Positions 8,383 through 17,301 of a stretch of 38,292 nt of DNA are shown here, piece after piece; the stretch's first letter is position 1, and each line of letters starts with the position of its first letter. The stretch lies in NCBI GenBank assembly GCA_002722595.1, contig PBMO01000039.1:1-38292 (forward strand). Direction: 5' to 3'. The notes beneath the pieces were generated by a model, which was not told the origin of the DNA, ran no database searches, and saw only the letters and a program-made list of their open reading frames with translations. The position numbers and the translations under genes were made by a program. Origin of the DNA: Methanobacteriota archaeon. Lineage in GTDB: Archaea > Thermoplasmatota > Poseidoniia > Poseidoniales > Thalassarchaeaceae.

Positions 8383-9327
8383 GAATATCAGGATCCAATA
8401 AGTTGCAGGTGCGACAAGAATAAACGAGTCAATTCGATCTAGCAATCCACCATGTCCGGGTAGCATTTGTGACCAATCCTTGATTCCAAGGTCGCGTTTT
8501 ATGGATGACAGCATCAAGTCACCAGTTGTACCAACAATTGCTAGAATTACCCCTAGAAGGGCTGTGACCATAGCATCAAGTTCAGGAAGTAGTGGTTGTG
8601 CTAAGTATCCAACTATACCGGCTGAAATCACTCCCCCAAAAACACCTTCCCAAGTTTTCTTTGGAGATAGAATTGGTCTGAAAGAATGTTTCCCAATCAA
8701 TCGGCCCCAAATTAGTGCAAATGAATCAGTTATAGCGACATTAACAATCGCAAAAATACACGCACCAGCACCTATTGAATTTAGATGCAATAGGAATATA
8801 CTATGCAGGAAGAACCAGATTAGAACAAATCCGATGAATGCTTGGCCAATATCTCTTGTTATATTCGCACTTCTATCTTGAATAATGGGCACAGCCCATG
8901 TCCCAAATGCACCAATGAATAAGGCCAAACCAAGAAGTCCTGAACCCTCTTCGCCAGCCCAATCGAGATATTGGTTTTCTTTCAATAAAACAGCCGATAT
9001 TATCAATCCAATCAATGTCAAAGAACCTACACGTTGCATCCATTTGTCCTGAAAATCAATGCCTATACAGTACTCTCTGTGTGCAGCAATTGCAAAGAAT
9101 CCAACTAAGATACTCCATGTGATTATTCCAAATTCTAGCATAGAAAATATCAGGATTAGCAATGGTATGGCGACAAAGGTTCTTGTCCACAAATTACGAA
9201 TCGCCTCTTGTGATTTATTCCAACGTATTGCCGTAAACAAAGTTAGCAGGCCTACCATTCCCCCAACAAACCCCATCATGATTGGCGCAGCAAATTCGAG
9301 GGCTTCTGTTTGAATCCCAAGTTCCAT
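8371..9327 (-). CDS. cdsA: CDP-diglyceride synthase-like phosphatidate cytidylyltransferase
   Basis: Integral membrane protein with about 8 hydrophobic segments and the full CdsA signature near the C-terminus: SSIKRDLGIKDWSQ followed by LPGHGGLLDRID. CdsA condenses CTP with a phosphatidic acid to make CDP-diacylglycerol, the activated precursor of phospholipid head groups. Most archaea use CarS (CDP-archaeol synthase), a different family, so the bacterial form is notable. The ORF-track start is TTG at 9342; ATG 9327 (MELGIQTEALEF) is the better choice and gives 318 residues, slightly long for the family because of an N-terminal helix. Its 3' end overlaps the cyclophilin gene. The TYW2-like gene lies upstream on the same strand, 36 bases away, so the two may be co-transcribed. 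Confidence 0.9.
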   Translation of the reverse strand: MELGIQTEALEFAAPIMMGFVGGMVGLLTLFTAIRWNKSQEAIRNLWTRTFVAIPLLILIFSMLEFGIITWSILVGFFAIAAHREYCIGIDFQDKWMQRVGSLTLIGLIISAVLLKENQYLDWAGEEGSGLLGLALFIGAFGTWAVPIIQDRSANITRDIGQAFIGFVLIWFFLHSIFLLHLNSIGAGACIFAIVNVAITDSFALIWGRLIGKHSFRPILSPKKTWEGVFGGVISAGIVGYLAQPLLPELDAMVTALLGVILAIVGTTGDLMLSSIKRDLGIKDWSQMLPGHGGLLDRIDSFILVAPATYWILIFLGS

Positions 9328-9363
9328 GCACGTGGGAATCAAAGTCGGTTCTTAACAAGATAC

Positions 9364-10248
9364 TCAGCGTGCGGTGATATCCACAACAATATGTCGTTTA
9401 TGTGGAGCATACCATTTGACATATTCAATATTAGTGACTTCACATTCAAAGTTACCTAGAGAAGTTAATTGTGCAACAATTTCTCGAGCTGTTTTTTCTT
9501 CTTCTCCATCAATTGCCAATCCATGTACATGCAGTGTCCCACCTGTCGGTTTCAGTGCTCCTATTGCCTTGCCATATCCCTCTTCTGCACTGGGTAAAAG
9601 ACCAAGATTTACTCTATCAAATATAGCTTCAAATTTCACATCACGATTATCTCCCTCGATTATCGTGCATTTATCAGCCACACCATTTTGATTCAATGAC
9701 CAACGTAAGCATTCAATTGCAGTTGGATTCCATTCACAGGCAACAACATGTTTTGCAGAACGCCCTTTTCCTCGTTGCCCATTTGGCCCTCTCGTTCCTT
9801 CAGAGAGAAATGGCAATGTATAATATCCAATACCTGCATATAAATCAAGAACGTTTTCTCCGCTAAAATCAGCATTTGCTATTCTACCACGTTCAGTGAC
9901 GTTTCCTGCGCTCCACATACACTTGGTAAAATGGTAGCCAAATTCAATACCATGCTCCCTGCGGACAATCCAATCATCATCTCCTCGCAATAGTTTAACT
10001 CCACTCTCTCGGAATTGGCCGCGCACCTCGCCCATAATTGCAACGCGTTGAACTTGAAGTGCTTCCGCAACTATTGTCCATAATTCTTCACTATGGTGCC
10101 ACAATCTATCAGGAAATGACATTTCAGGGAGTATGACTAGATCTGAAAACTTCTCCCACCTCTTTGGAATTGGTCCTGGTAACTGCCCTTGATGGAAGTC
10201 TAACAATGATTTTTCCAAGCGCTCATGGGGTGAACGAGACTTGGCCAT
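9364..10248 (-). CDS. taw2: TYW2-like tRNA(Phe) wyosine-pathway aminocarboxypropyltransferase
   Basis: A class I SAM-dependent enzyme of the Met-10+/Trm5 family. VLDLYAGIGYYTLPFL is motif I, VVACEWNPTAIECLRWSL is motif II, and GDNRDV follows. DRVNLGLLPSAEEG is the TYW2-type replacement for the NPPY-like motif of Trm5 methyltransferases, so transfer of the 3-amino-3-carboxypropyl group to 4-demethylwyosine at position 37 of tRNA-Phe is likely. FHFTKCMWSAGNVTERG-like N-terminal context (seen as YHFTKCMWSAGNVTERGR) also fits. A charged insert (TRGPNGQRGKGRSAKH) between motifs I and II is unusual. ATG 10248 (MAKSRSPHERLEKS) gives 294 residues; the longer frame to 10311 overlaps the divergent surface-protein gene. 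Probably transcribed with cdsA. Confidence 0.85.
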   Translation of the reverse strand: MAKSRSPHERLEKSLLDFHQGQLPGPIPKRWEKFSDLVILPEMSFPDRLWHHSEELWTIVAEALQVQRVAIMGEVRGQFRESGVKLLRGDDDWIVRREHGIEFGYHFTKCMWSAGNVTERGRIANADFSGENVLDLYAGIGYYTLPFLSEGTRGPNGQRGKGRSAKHVVACEWNPTAIECLRWSLNQNGVADKCTIIEGDNRDVKFEAIFDRVNLGLLPSAEEGYGKAIGALKPTGGTLHVHGLAIDGEEEKTAREIVAQLTSLGNFECEVTNIEYVKWYAPHKRHIVVDITAR

Positions 10249-10301
10249 ACTTACTCGTCGAGCCACTACCCAATTAAACCAGCACAATCTCAACCAATTC
10301 G

Positions 10302-13300
10302 ATGCAGGCACATGGGACCCGTATGGCTTGGCTAATTCTGGTCCTTCTATTGTTACCCTGTGGTCTTCAAACAGTTTCTGCTGATCCCGGTGCAGGTAAT
10401 GAAGAAGTAGTCAATACAATTTGTCAAACTTGGAATAGTACATCTGGTATCTGCGACGATTACAATTTTGCTGATGACGAAACAGCGTCACAAGAGTGGA
10501 TTGAAGGACGTTACAATGTGCATATGGCCAATGCAACTACAATGTCTGTCACACTTGAGTGGGCAGTTCACGAAATACGGAGAGACAATGTTCTACTGGA
10601 AGACCTCCCTCTAGGAAATGGTTCTAACTCTGAATCTGATGGCATTCCAGCCGATTATATTCGTAATTATCTTGATTATCCAACACCACAAGGATCTGTC
10701 AGAGACGTACTGTCAGATTCTGTGACCTCGACAGTATCTAGTTTGATTAACAATGGATTTGGCACAACTACTGATGTTCAAACAACTTATGTAAATCAAA
10801 TGACATATGAAGATCAAAATATTGAGTGTACAGATGACAAAGATTTTGACAGTGCAGATGAAGTAGCTGGATTACCAAATGATGCATATAATCCTCCAAT
10901 TTGTCTCCGCTCTACTCTTTCGATTATCATCGACCCTGCGGAGATTGGGTTGGCATCCTCAGGATTTGATATTGAGCGAACATATCAGGGCCTTTTGACT
11001 ATGGGGAGTACGGTTCGAACAGATTTGAATCTGACAGCTCTCCCCGGACATCTAGCATCTTACGAGTTTGTACCACCCACATATGGAACTTTAGTTGATG
11101 TCAGCAATAGTGGTGATTTGATAGCAGCCACATCGGGAGGAAATTCATACAGTTATGGTCGATGGACTGTAAATCACAAGGATGCTGATGACGAACAATG
11201 GCTGAACGAATCAATTTCGATTACAATGGGTCGGCGTTCCACTACAACCGAACCAGTGAATATTGATTTGGATAATGATCGTGGAGTACGATTTGAAATA
11301 CTGGTTGATGCATATGATGAAAGAACAACAATGGTTCAACTTCGCCTTGCTCTCCATTATGTGAGTGGAGAAACTCTCAGTAACTGGGGATGGGATTTCG
11401 GAGATGAAAGGATATCGATTCCTTGGGTTACATCCGATGGATTACGTTTAGCCCATCATTCTGGTTTAGCAGATATTAGTGAGGACTTTGCATCCAGAAT
11501 TCCAGTTGATGAATTGAATAATATCATTATGGAATATAGTCCAACTGACGTTTCATTTGATGAGTTTGAATTTACCATGGCAGACAATTCAGGTGGACTT
11601 GACTTCCAGCATACACCAGGTTCTACTTGTTCAGAACCCTCCTCAAGTTACTGGTGTATTCTTGGTGAGGATGCAATGAATGGAACTTATCCAGTTTATC
11701 TGGAAACAAAATCAAATATTTTTGATATAGAGTTTGGTACATTTATTTCTGCATTGGCTGATAAGTACGATATAGACTTACTAGGTTATGACCCATCAAT
11801 AATTACCCTTGAAGATAGAGAAGCATTACTCAATGGGGTTAGGGTTGGAGGGGATTTTGATTCTCCTGATCTGAATAATTGGATTGATTCAGACTTACCA
11901 AAGGCAGATATCCACTTGGAAATAGTTCTTCCAAGCTATATCCGATCAATGGAGGGCGATTCAAGTCGCATCACAATTGAACACATATTGGGTCAACAGG
12001 ATACACATTCGCTTTCTTTCACCGGACAACAACCATATGATTGGCGTCATTCAATTTGCCGTGAATCTGGTTGTAGTGAGGATAGTGTTGACCTGATTTG
12101 TGGTCCAATGCAAAGTACCTGTATAGGGGTCAACATAGATACCATATTTTCGGATTTAAACATCAATGAGTGGAGTCAAACTGTAGAAATGTCTGCTGAA
12201 GGTAGCGCTGAAATTTTGATTCATAGAATAGGAGTCCCTGACAGCATTCTTGAGGATAATGATAATTTGGAGATAGAAGCGATTCCTTCAGATATGATTC
12301 GCCGAATTGTTCATCTTGGAGATCAAGTAGATGGTGGATTATTGGGTCCGCTAGAGGATTCAATCACAGTCCCTATTGGTGATGAAGATATACCATTTGA
12401 GTTGTCAGCAATAGGCATCAATAGATTTGCAGATGATGTTGCCAGAATAGTAGAGAACAATTTGAATGAAGAGATTCAGGAATCCCTGCAAGAACTTAAC
12501 AGTGACCAAGAGGATATATTGATCGAGAATCCAGGGCATATTTCGATTTCAGTAAAAGTCGATGGACTGGGTTTGGATTCTACCAGTACACTATCTGATT
12601 ATCGTCCAATTCGAATATTAATTGAAATTTCCAAAGTCGATTTCAAGGTTGAATATACTGGTGATTTATTTGGTGGAGAAGAATCCGTAGAATCAACTAT
12701 TGGACTTTGGCAAAAATCAATCTTAGCCTCAAATGGAATGAGTGGTGTCGAAGTGCCACCCGGCGAAGATATTGTCGCGGATGATATTGCGGCAATATTT
12801 ATTGAAACAGAGGATGGGATTATATCACCATCAGTAAGACTTCGAATAACACTCCCATGGGGCATTCGTTTTTCACAATTTGAGAGCGATATGGGCCGTG
12901 GCGAATTATCTGATAGCGATGGTTCTCAAACTTTGACTTACTATGCGCCAATTTGTACGGCAAATACTCACGAGGAATGTGATGAAGTCTCAGATACGGT
13001 TTCATTCCGAATGCTGGTCGGAGTAGATTACATTCTAAGTCAATTAATGGGTTATCTTTCTGTAATTTTTGGCTTATTCGCACTTCTATTTATTTGGCGA
13101 AGAAGTCGTAAAAAACGAAAGCGTGAACGAAAGAAAGCGCGTGAGGAATCTGAGCGAGTGGGCCAAAGAGTATCAGACTTGAACTTCGACCTACCATCTC
13201 CAATATTGAATGAAGAATCCTATGCAGATGGTAGTTTACCTGAGATGAGCGAATTTGGTGGCCTTGATAAAAAAGGGAATATTGCTGGTGAATCTTGGGA

Positions 13301-13313
13301 CGATTTCTATTAG
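10302..13313 (+). CDS. Large membrane-anchored surface protein of unknown function
   Basis: A signal peptide (MAWLILVLLLLPCGLQTVSA) begins at Met 8 (ATG 10323), which may be the real start; 10302 adds seven residues. The ~900-residue exported part is acidic, Asn/Ser/Thr-rich and beta-strand-like, with several N-x-S/T sites and scattered Cys (ICQTWNSTSGICDDY; CRESGCSEDSVDLICG) that could form disulfides. A membrane helix (YLSVIFGLFALLFIW) near residue 920 is followed by a strongly basic stretch (RRSRKKRKRERKKAREE) and a ~50-residue acidic cytoplasmic tail ending ESWDDFY. I recognise no family. The layout matches the other surface proteins here. Its stop overlaps the uvrC stop in TTAG. Confidence 0.8.
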   Translation: MQAHGTRMAWLILVLLLLPCGLQTVSADPGAGNEEVVNTICQTWNSTSGICDDYNFADDETASQEWIEGRYNVHMANATTMSVTLEWAVHEIRRDNVLLEDLPLGNGSNSESDGIPADYIRNYLDYPTPQGSVRDVLSDSVTSTVSSLINNGFGTTTDVQTTYVNQMTYEDQNIECTDDKDFDSADEVAGLPNDAYNPPICLRSTLSIIIDPAEIGLASSGFDIERTYQGLLTMGSTVRTDLNLTALPGHLASYEFVPPTYGTLVDVSNSGDLIAATSGGNSYSYGRWTVNHKDADDEQWLNESISITMGRRSTTTEPVNIDLDNDRGVRFEILVDAYDERTTMVQLRLALHYVSGETLSNWGWDFGDERISIPWVTSDGLRLAHHSGLADISEDFASRIPVDELNNIIMEYSPTDVSFDEFEFTMADNSGGLDFQHTPGSTCSEPSSSYWCILGEDAMNGTYPVYLETKSNIFDIEFGTFISALADKYDIDLLGYDPSIITLEDREALLNGVRVGGDFDSPDLNNWIDSDLPKADIHLEIVLPSYIRSMEGDSSRITIEHILGQQDTHSLSFTGQQPYDWRHSICRESGCSEDSVDLICGPMQSTCIGVNIDTIFSDLNINEWSQTVEMSAEGSAEILIHRIGVPDSILEDNDNLEIEAIPSDMIRRIVHLGDQVDGGLLGPLEDSITVPIGDEDIPFELSAIGINRFADDVARIVENNLNEEIQESLQELNSDQEDILIENPGHISISVKVDGLGLDSTSTLSDYRPIRILIEISKVDFKVEYTGDLFGGEESVESTIGLWQKSILASNGMSGVEVPPGEDIVADDIAAIFIETEDGIISPSVRLRITLPWGIRFSQFESDMGRGELSDSDGSQTLTYYAPICTANTHEECDEVSDTVSFRMLVGVDYILSQLMGYLSVIFGLFALLFIWRRSRKKRKRERKKAREESERVGQRVSDLNFDLPSPILNEESYADGSLPEMSEFGGLDKKGNIAGESWDDFY

Positions 13314-15004
13314 TGTAATTCTCGCCATATTCTCTGTGCTAAAGCAGGTCCAATTCCTTTCACATTAGCCAAGTCATCTATGCTAGCATGTTCAATTCCC
13401 TTCCGTCCACCGAAGTGTCGCAATAATTCTTGTAATCGCTTCGCTCCGAGACCTTCCACCGCTTCCAATGGATCAGATAGATTCTTTTTATTCCGTTTCT
13501 TCTTGTGAAAATTATTGACAAATCGATGCGCTTCGTCTCTAGCAAAAATTAACACTCTTCCGTGCCTATCAAGAATTAAGTCTTCATGGTCAATGCGATG
13601 AATCGTTTCATCACGTTTGGCGAGTGCAGCTATAGGTACCAACTCACTCAAATCCATTTTACTCAATAATGAACTGATTTCTTTGAGGTGAATAATACCT
13701 CCATCAATCAATAGTAAATCAGGCCACATTTTTTGTTTCCTTGCCCAACGTTCGACTACATGTCTCATCATCCGCACATCATCCATAGATTGATCCTTGA
13801 CAATATAGGTCCGGTATTCCTTCTTTTCAGGCCTCCCATTTTTCAGACAAATACTAGCTCCAACACGGACATCCCCTTGCAATTGGGCCATATCAAAACA
13901 GACGATGTGATCTAAACTCTTCATTCCGAGGACTTTTGCGCCATCATCGGATGCACGTTGTTCAAGACTACCACTTTCTTTTCTTTGGTACCGAAGCAAT
14001 TGTGCTTCTGCATTTGTATCCGCCATGCGTCTCAATTTAGTCAATTCACCCCGCTGAGGATTCTTAACTACCACTTTTGCTCCACGCCGTTCCGAAAGCC
14101 AGTTTTCCATCCATTCACCTATGGGTGCGGGGACCAATATCGTCTTAGGTGGCCGTCGTTGGGAATAATGCTCAGACAAAACCCTAGATATTGATTCGGA
14201 GATATCTCCTCTATGCATAAGAGGATATTGGGATTGACCTACAACAATACCACCTTCTGTTGAGAGCATAACAACTGTACCCAAGTCCCCTTGATTTGCA
14301 AAACCAACAGCATCACATTCCTGATAGAATCTTGAGTGAATTATTTGTTGCGAGATTGTATGTTGTACAGCAGCAATCATATCTCGTGTTTGAGCTGCTG
14401 CCTCATAGCGCAAGTTATCGCTATGTTCGTCCATTTCTTTCTGTAAACTTTCAATCAGCAATCGCGCATCACCATCAAGCACTGAAATTACAGCATTAAT
14501 TCTCTGCGTGTAATCAAAATTCGAAGATTCAATGTACCCAAATGGGATGTTATTTCTTTTATCTCGTATTCCAAAAAAACGTCTCAGGATTTTGATAACT
14601 TGTTTGGCAGCCTTAGCCTCGGGAAAGGGTCCCCAAAGTTTAGCACCCTTTGGAGGATGACGTGTGTACAATATTCTTGGTTCTTCATCATTTGAAAGTG
14701 CAATGAAAGGAAAACTCTTGTCGTCTTTGAGTAATGAATTGTAACGAGGTTTGTGCTCTCGAATTAATTGCCTTTCCAAGATTAATGCTTCTCCAGGAGT
14801 GCTGGTTACTATGCAATCTATTCGGTCAGCCTTTGTAATCAATATTGGAATCATTTCTCTGTCAGGTTTTTTCGCAAAGTATGCGCGCACACGATCTCTT
14901 AGATGTGTTGCTTTACCCACGTATAGGACTCTTCCCTCCTCTGTTTTGAATAGATATACCCCTGGTTGCGTGGGAAGGTGAAGTGATGACGGATTGACAG
15001 ACAT
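13310..15004 (-). CDS. uvrC: UvrC, excinuclease ABC subunit C
   Basis: UvrC makes the two incisions of bacterial-type nucleotide excision repair with UvrA/UvrB. From ATG 15004 (MSVNPSSLHLPTQPGVYLFK) it has 564 residues. Domains in order: GIY-YIG nuclease (PGVYLFK and VLYVGKATHLRDRVRAYF, residues ~14-45), a UVR-like helical stretch, the RNase H-like nuclease half (IVCFDMAQLQGDVRVGAS; LLLIDGG), and C-terminal helix-hairpin-helix repeats (VEGLGAKRLQELLRHFGG; VKGIGPALAQRIWREL). The Cys-rich linker usual between GIY-YIG and UVR is missing: the region reads RRFFGIRDKRNNIPFGYIES with no Cys. The ORF-track extension to 15040 is not needed. It is divergent from the STAND regulator. Confidence 0.96.
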   Translation of the reverse strand: MSVNPSSLHLPTQPGVYLFKTEEGRVLYVGKATHLRDRVRAYFAKKPDREMIPILITKADRIDCIVTSTPGEALILERQLIREHKPRYNSLLKDDKSFPFIALSNDEEPRILYTRHPPKGAKLWGPFPEAKAAKQVIKILRRFFGIRDKRNNIPFGYIESSNFDYTQRINAVISVLDGDARLLIESLQKEMDEHSDNLRYEAAAQTRDMIAAVQHTISQQIIHSRFYQECDAVGFANQGDLGTVVMLSTEGGIVVGQSQYPLMHRGDISESISRVLSEHYSQRRPPKTILVPAPIGEWMENWLSERRGAKVVVKNPQRGELTKLRRMADTNAEAQLLRYQRKESGSLEQRASDDGAKVLGMKSLDHIVCFDMAQLQGDVRVGASICLKNGRPEKKEYRTYIVKDQSMDDVRMMRHVVERWARKQKMWPDLLLIDGGIIHLKEISSLLSKMDLSELVPIAALAKRDETIHRIDHEDLILDRHGRVLIFARDEAHRFVNNFHKKKRNKKNLSDPLEAVEGLGAKRLQELLRHFGGRKGIEHASIDDLANVKGIGPALAQRIWRELH

Positions 15005-15060
15005 CAATGCACCCAAACTACCCGAAAACGCCACCATCAATCAATCCTCGCTTGCTGGAC

Positions 15061-15076
15061 AGTATGTTCGCATACT
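15061..15076. promoter_or_regulatory. Inverted repeat between uvrC and the STAND regulator
   Basis: AGTATG-TTCG-CATACT is a perfect 6-base inverted repeat with a 4-base spacer. It sits almost exactly midway in the 130-base divergent gap (57 bases from uvrC, 58 from ATG 15135). It is a candidate operator for the winged-helix protein encoded next to it; as RNA it would be a UUCG-capped hairpin. Confidence 0.35.
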
Positions 15077-15134
15077 CGAAAACTAAGCACAATATGGGTG
15101 AAGTGTCTTGTGCAAGAGAGGTTCCGGGACTTCC

Positions 15135-17234
15135 ATGCTGCCCGAGTCAATGGCACGAATTCTTCGTCTTTTGGCTCGTTTTCCTGATGAGATGTTAACT
15201 GCATGGGATGTGCCTAGAGACCTTTCCTTACCAGGTTTATCGGATTCCTTAGGGTTGGTTCGTAGTGCTCTGCATGAACCGCTAAAGAGTCTTGAGGAAA
15301 AAGGATTGATTGAAACTCGTCAGGCTCATGTGATTGGAGGTGGGTCTCGTAAAAGGACGGTAATTCACATCACAAGTTTAGGGCGAAAGGAAATTTCTCA
15401 ATTGATGCCACTTAATGGGCCTCAAAAGGAAAGAAACCTAGTTGAGGGATTGTATGGTCGCGAATCAGAAATACAACAAATAGAATCGATGTTGAGTAAA
15501 GGTTCTGTAGTGTTGACTGGGATTCCTGGAATTGGTAAATCTGCACTACTAAAAGCAATTTCTTTCAAAACAAAGCACGTCACCATGAATTCAACAATGG
15601 ATGTCCAAGGACTTGTTGCAGAGTGGCTCGCCACCTCGGATCCACCAAACGATTTGGAAACACAAGTAGAGATGCTTTCTACTTGTGGCTATGTTGTTGT
15701 TGATGAAGTTCAAGAAGTCCATTCAAGGCATAGAAAAGGAGTGTATGACTTGTTGCAGAAATTGATTGATTCAGATGTGACAGTAGCCATCGGAGTGAGA
15801 GCCCCAAGCCCATTCAAAGCTGACATTACATTGGAAGGAATCAGTTTGGACGCGGCTCAAAAGTTGCTTGGAAATGAAATTGATAGTGATATCACTGCGG
15901 ATGTGTGTGCGGCTCTAGATGGTCACCCACTTGCCTTACATCTTTGGTCTCCAAATGACTGTTTACCTGAGGCTAGTAATGCAGTTCAAGAATTTGTAGA
16001 GAACACAATTCTCGCTAATCTATCCAAGCATGTTCGGAGTGATCTTGACTCACTAAGTTTTGAGCCACGGCCAGTGTCTGGCGAACATCTTCATGACTTT
16101 GAGATTTCAATTCTTGATGATGCGGCTCTACTGAGATGGCCAAATGGCCAAGTCGAAGTTCAGCATCTGGTTAGAAATGTACGTCGTGTAGCATCAGAAA
16201 ATCCGGAATTAATCCATCGCGAAGCAGTAAAACGCTGGGTTCGTATTCAAGATGTGGAGGCACGTTGGTTTGAGGCTTACCATCGAACTATGAGTGGAGA
16301 AGATACCACTGATTTTATTATTGAAAATCAGGAATCTCTTATGCATTCCAGTTCAGCAACAGCAAGTCTCCTAGATGATGCCTTGAACCTCCTACCAGAT
16401 TCTCATGAATTACGAAGAATGGCTGCCAACTTGGCTCTAGAGAGGGGTGAATTTAATATCGCCTCAGAATATCTTGATGATCTTCCTGAGCCAGATTATT
16501 TACTACTAGCTAGGTTATATCGTAGTCAAGGTAACAAAAGAGCTGCTGATGAGGCAGAAAATCAAGCAATGAACTCACTTTCAAAGTCAGATGCTGCACG
16601 TATGAAACTATCAAGAATAGTGGCTCTAATTGATGATAGACTTCCAGATGAGATTAATGATGTATCCATTGCTCAGAAAGAAATATCGGAACTGAATCTA
16701 GCAGAATTTAACCCTAAAGAGAAAAAATCAGCGATTGTATTAATTGCAATATTGAAACACAGAATAGCCTTGTTAAATGACACTCACCAGATTGCCATAT
16801 CAGTAAGAGAAAATTTATCTAAAATTGCAGGAAATAGTGATCCAATAATTGAAAGAATGTTGCATATTGAGAACCATCACTTTGCTACCAATGAAAGCTC
16901 AAAACAATTTGAGGCGGAAGCAGCAATGCGTCGATTGGTTGGTCGCACAACAGATCCGATACAACGGGTGTCTCTTGGGTTGAACCTAGTTCAAGCACAA
17001 GCCCGAACTAATTCTCTTGGCGCGCTCACAACATTAGAAAATTTACATAAGATTCCATTGCCATTGGATAGGGCTGCAGGCCGTCGTTTAGATGCAATCA
17101 TTTGGTTTTGGAAAGGTTATTTGAGTACCGATCAAAAGTTGACTTTTTGGAGGGAATCAATTTTTCGATTCAGACGAGCAGAATGTCCCAATGCCGCGGC
17201 ATCTTTGACTGCTCGAATGCATCGAGAATTGTGA
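15135..17234 (+). CDS. Winged-helix / STAND-type ATPase / TPR regulator
   Basis: The N-terminal ~90 residues form a winged-helix DNA-binding domain (SMARILRLLARFPDEMLT; LHEPLKSLEEKGLIETR; SRKRTVIHITSLGRKEI). A P-loop ATPase follows, with Walker A VVLTGIPGIGKSALLK and Walker B GYVVVDEVQEV, then a GHPLALHLW motif typical of STAND ATPases. The C-terminal half is TPR-like helices (LERGEFNIASEYLDDLPEPD). MalT-like proteins of this build are ligand-gated transcription factors: sensor repeats bind a signal, the ATPase switches, and the DNA-binding part acts. Others serve in immunity, but no effector domain is seen here. The ORF-track start at 15108 is TTG; ATG 15135 (MLPESMARIL), 13 bases after GAGAGG, is preferred. 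The signal and targets are unknown. Confidence 0.8.
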   Translation: MLPESMARILRLLARFPDEMLTAWDVPRDLSLPGLSDSLGLVRSALHEPLKSLEEKGLIETRQAHVIGGGSRKRTVIHITSLGRKEISQLMPLNGPQKERNLVEGLYGRESEIQQIESMLSKGSVVLTGIPGIGKSALLKAISFKTKHVTMNSTMDVQGLVAEWLATSDPPNDLETQVEMLSTCGYVVVDEVQEVHSRHRKGVYDLLQKLIDSDVTVAIGVRAPSPFKADITLEGISLDAAQKLLGNEIDSDITADVCAALDGHPLALHLWSPNDCLPEASNAVQEFVENTILANLSKHVRSDLDSLSFEPRPVSGEHLHDFEISILDDAALLRWPNGQVEVQHLVRNVRRVASENPELIHREAVKRWVRIQDVEARWFEAYHRTMSGEDTTDFIIENQESLMHSSSATASLLDDALNLLPDSHELRRMAANLALERGEFNIASEYLDDLPEPDYLLLARLYRSQGNKRAADEAENQAMNSLSKSDAARMKLSRIVALIDDRLPDEINDVSIAQKEISELNLAEFNPKEKKSAIVLIAILKHRIALLNDTHQIAISVRENLSKIAGNSDPIIERMLHIENHHFATNESSKQFEAEAAMRRLVGRTTDPIQRVSLGLNLVQAQARTNSLGALTTLENLHKIPLPLDRAAGRRLDAIIWFWKGYLSTDQKLTFWRESIFRFRRAECPNAAASLTARMHREL

Positions 17235-17273
17235 CACAGTTCTTTTGAAGGACGAACTTAAGACCGAAAGCAT

Positions 17274-17298
17274 TCAATGGGATGTTCGCTAGCATTGA
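17274..17298 (+). promoter_or_regulatory. Weak leader hairpin before the beta-helix surface protein
   Basis: TCAATG (17274-17279) pairs with CATTGA (17293-17298) around a 13-base loop that contains GCTAGC. The stem ends three bases before ATG 17302. It is weaker and more AT-rich than the other start-proximal hairpins. Confidence 0.2.
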
Positions 17299-17301
17299 GA
17301 C

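Noticed and set aside
10249-10311. Longer start of the TYW2-like ORF
   Set aside because: It overlaps the divergent surface-protein start; ATG 10248 gives a normal length.
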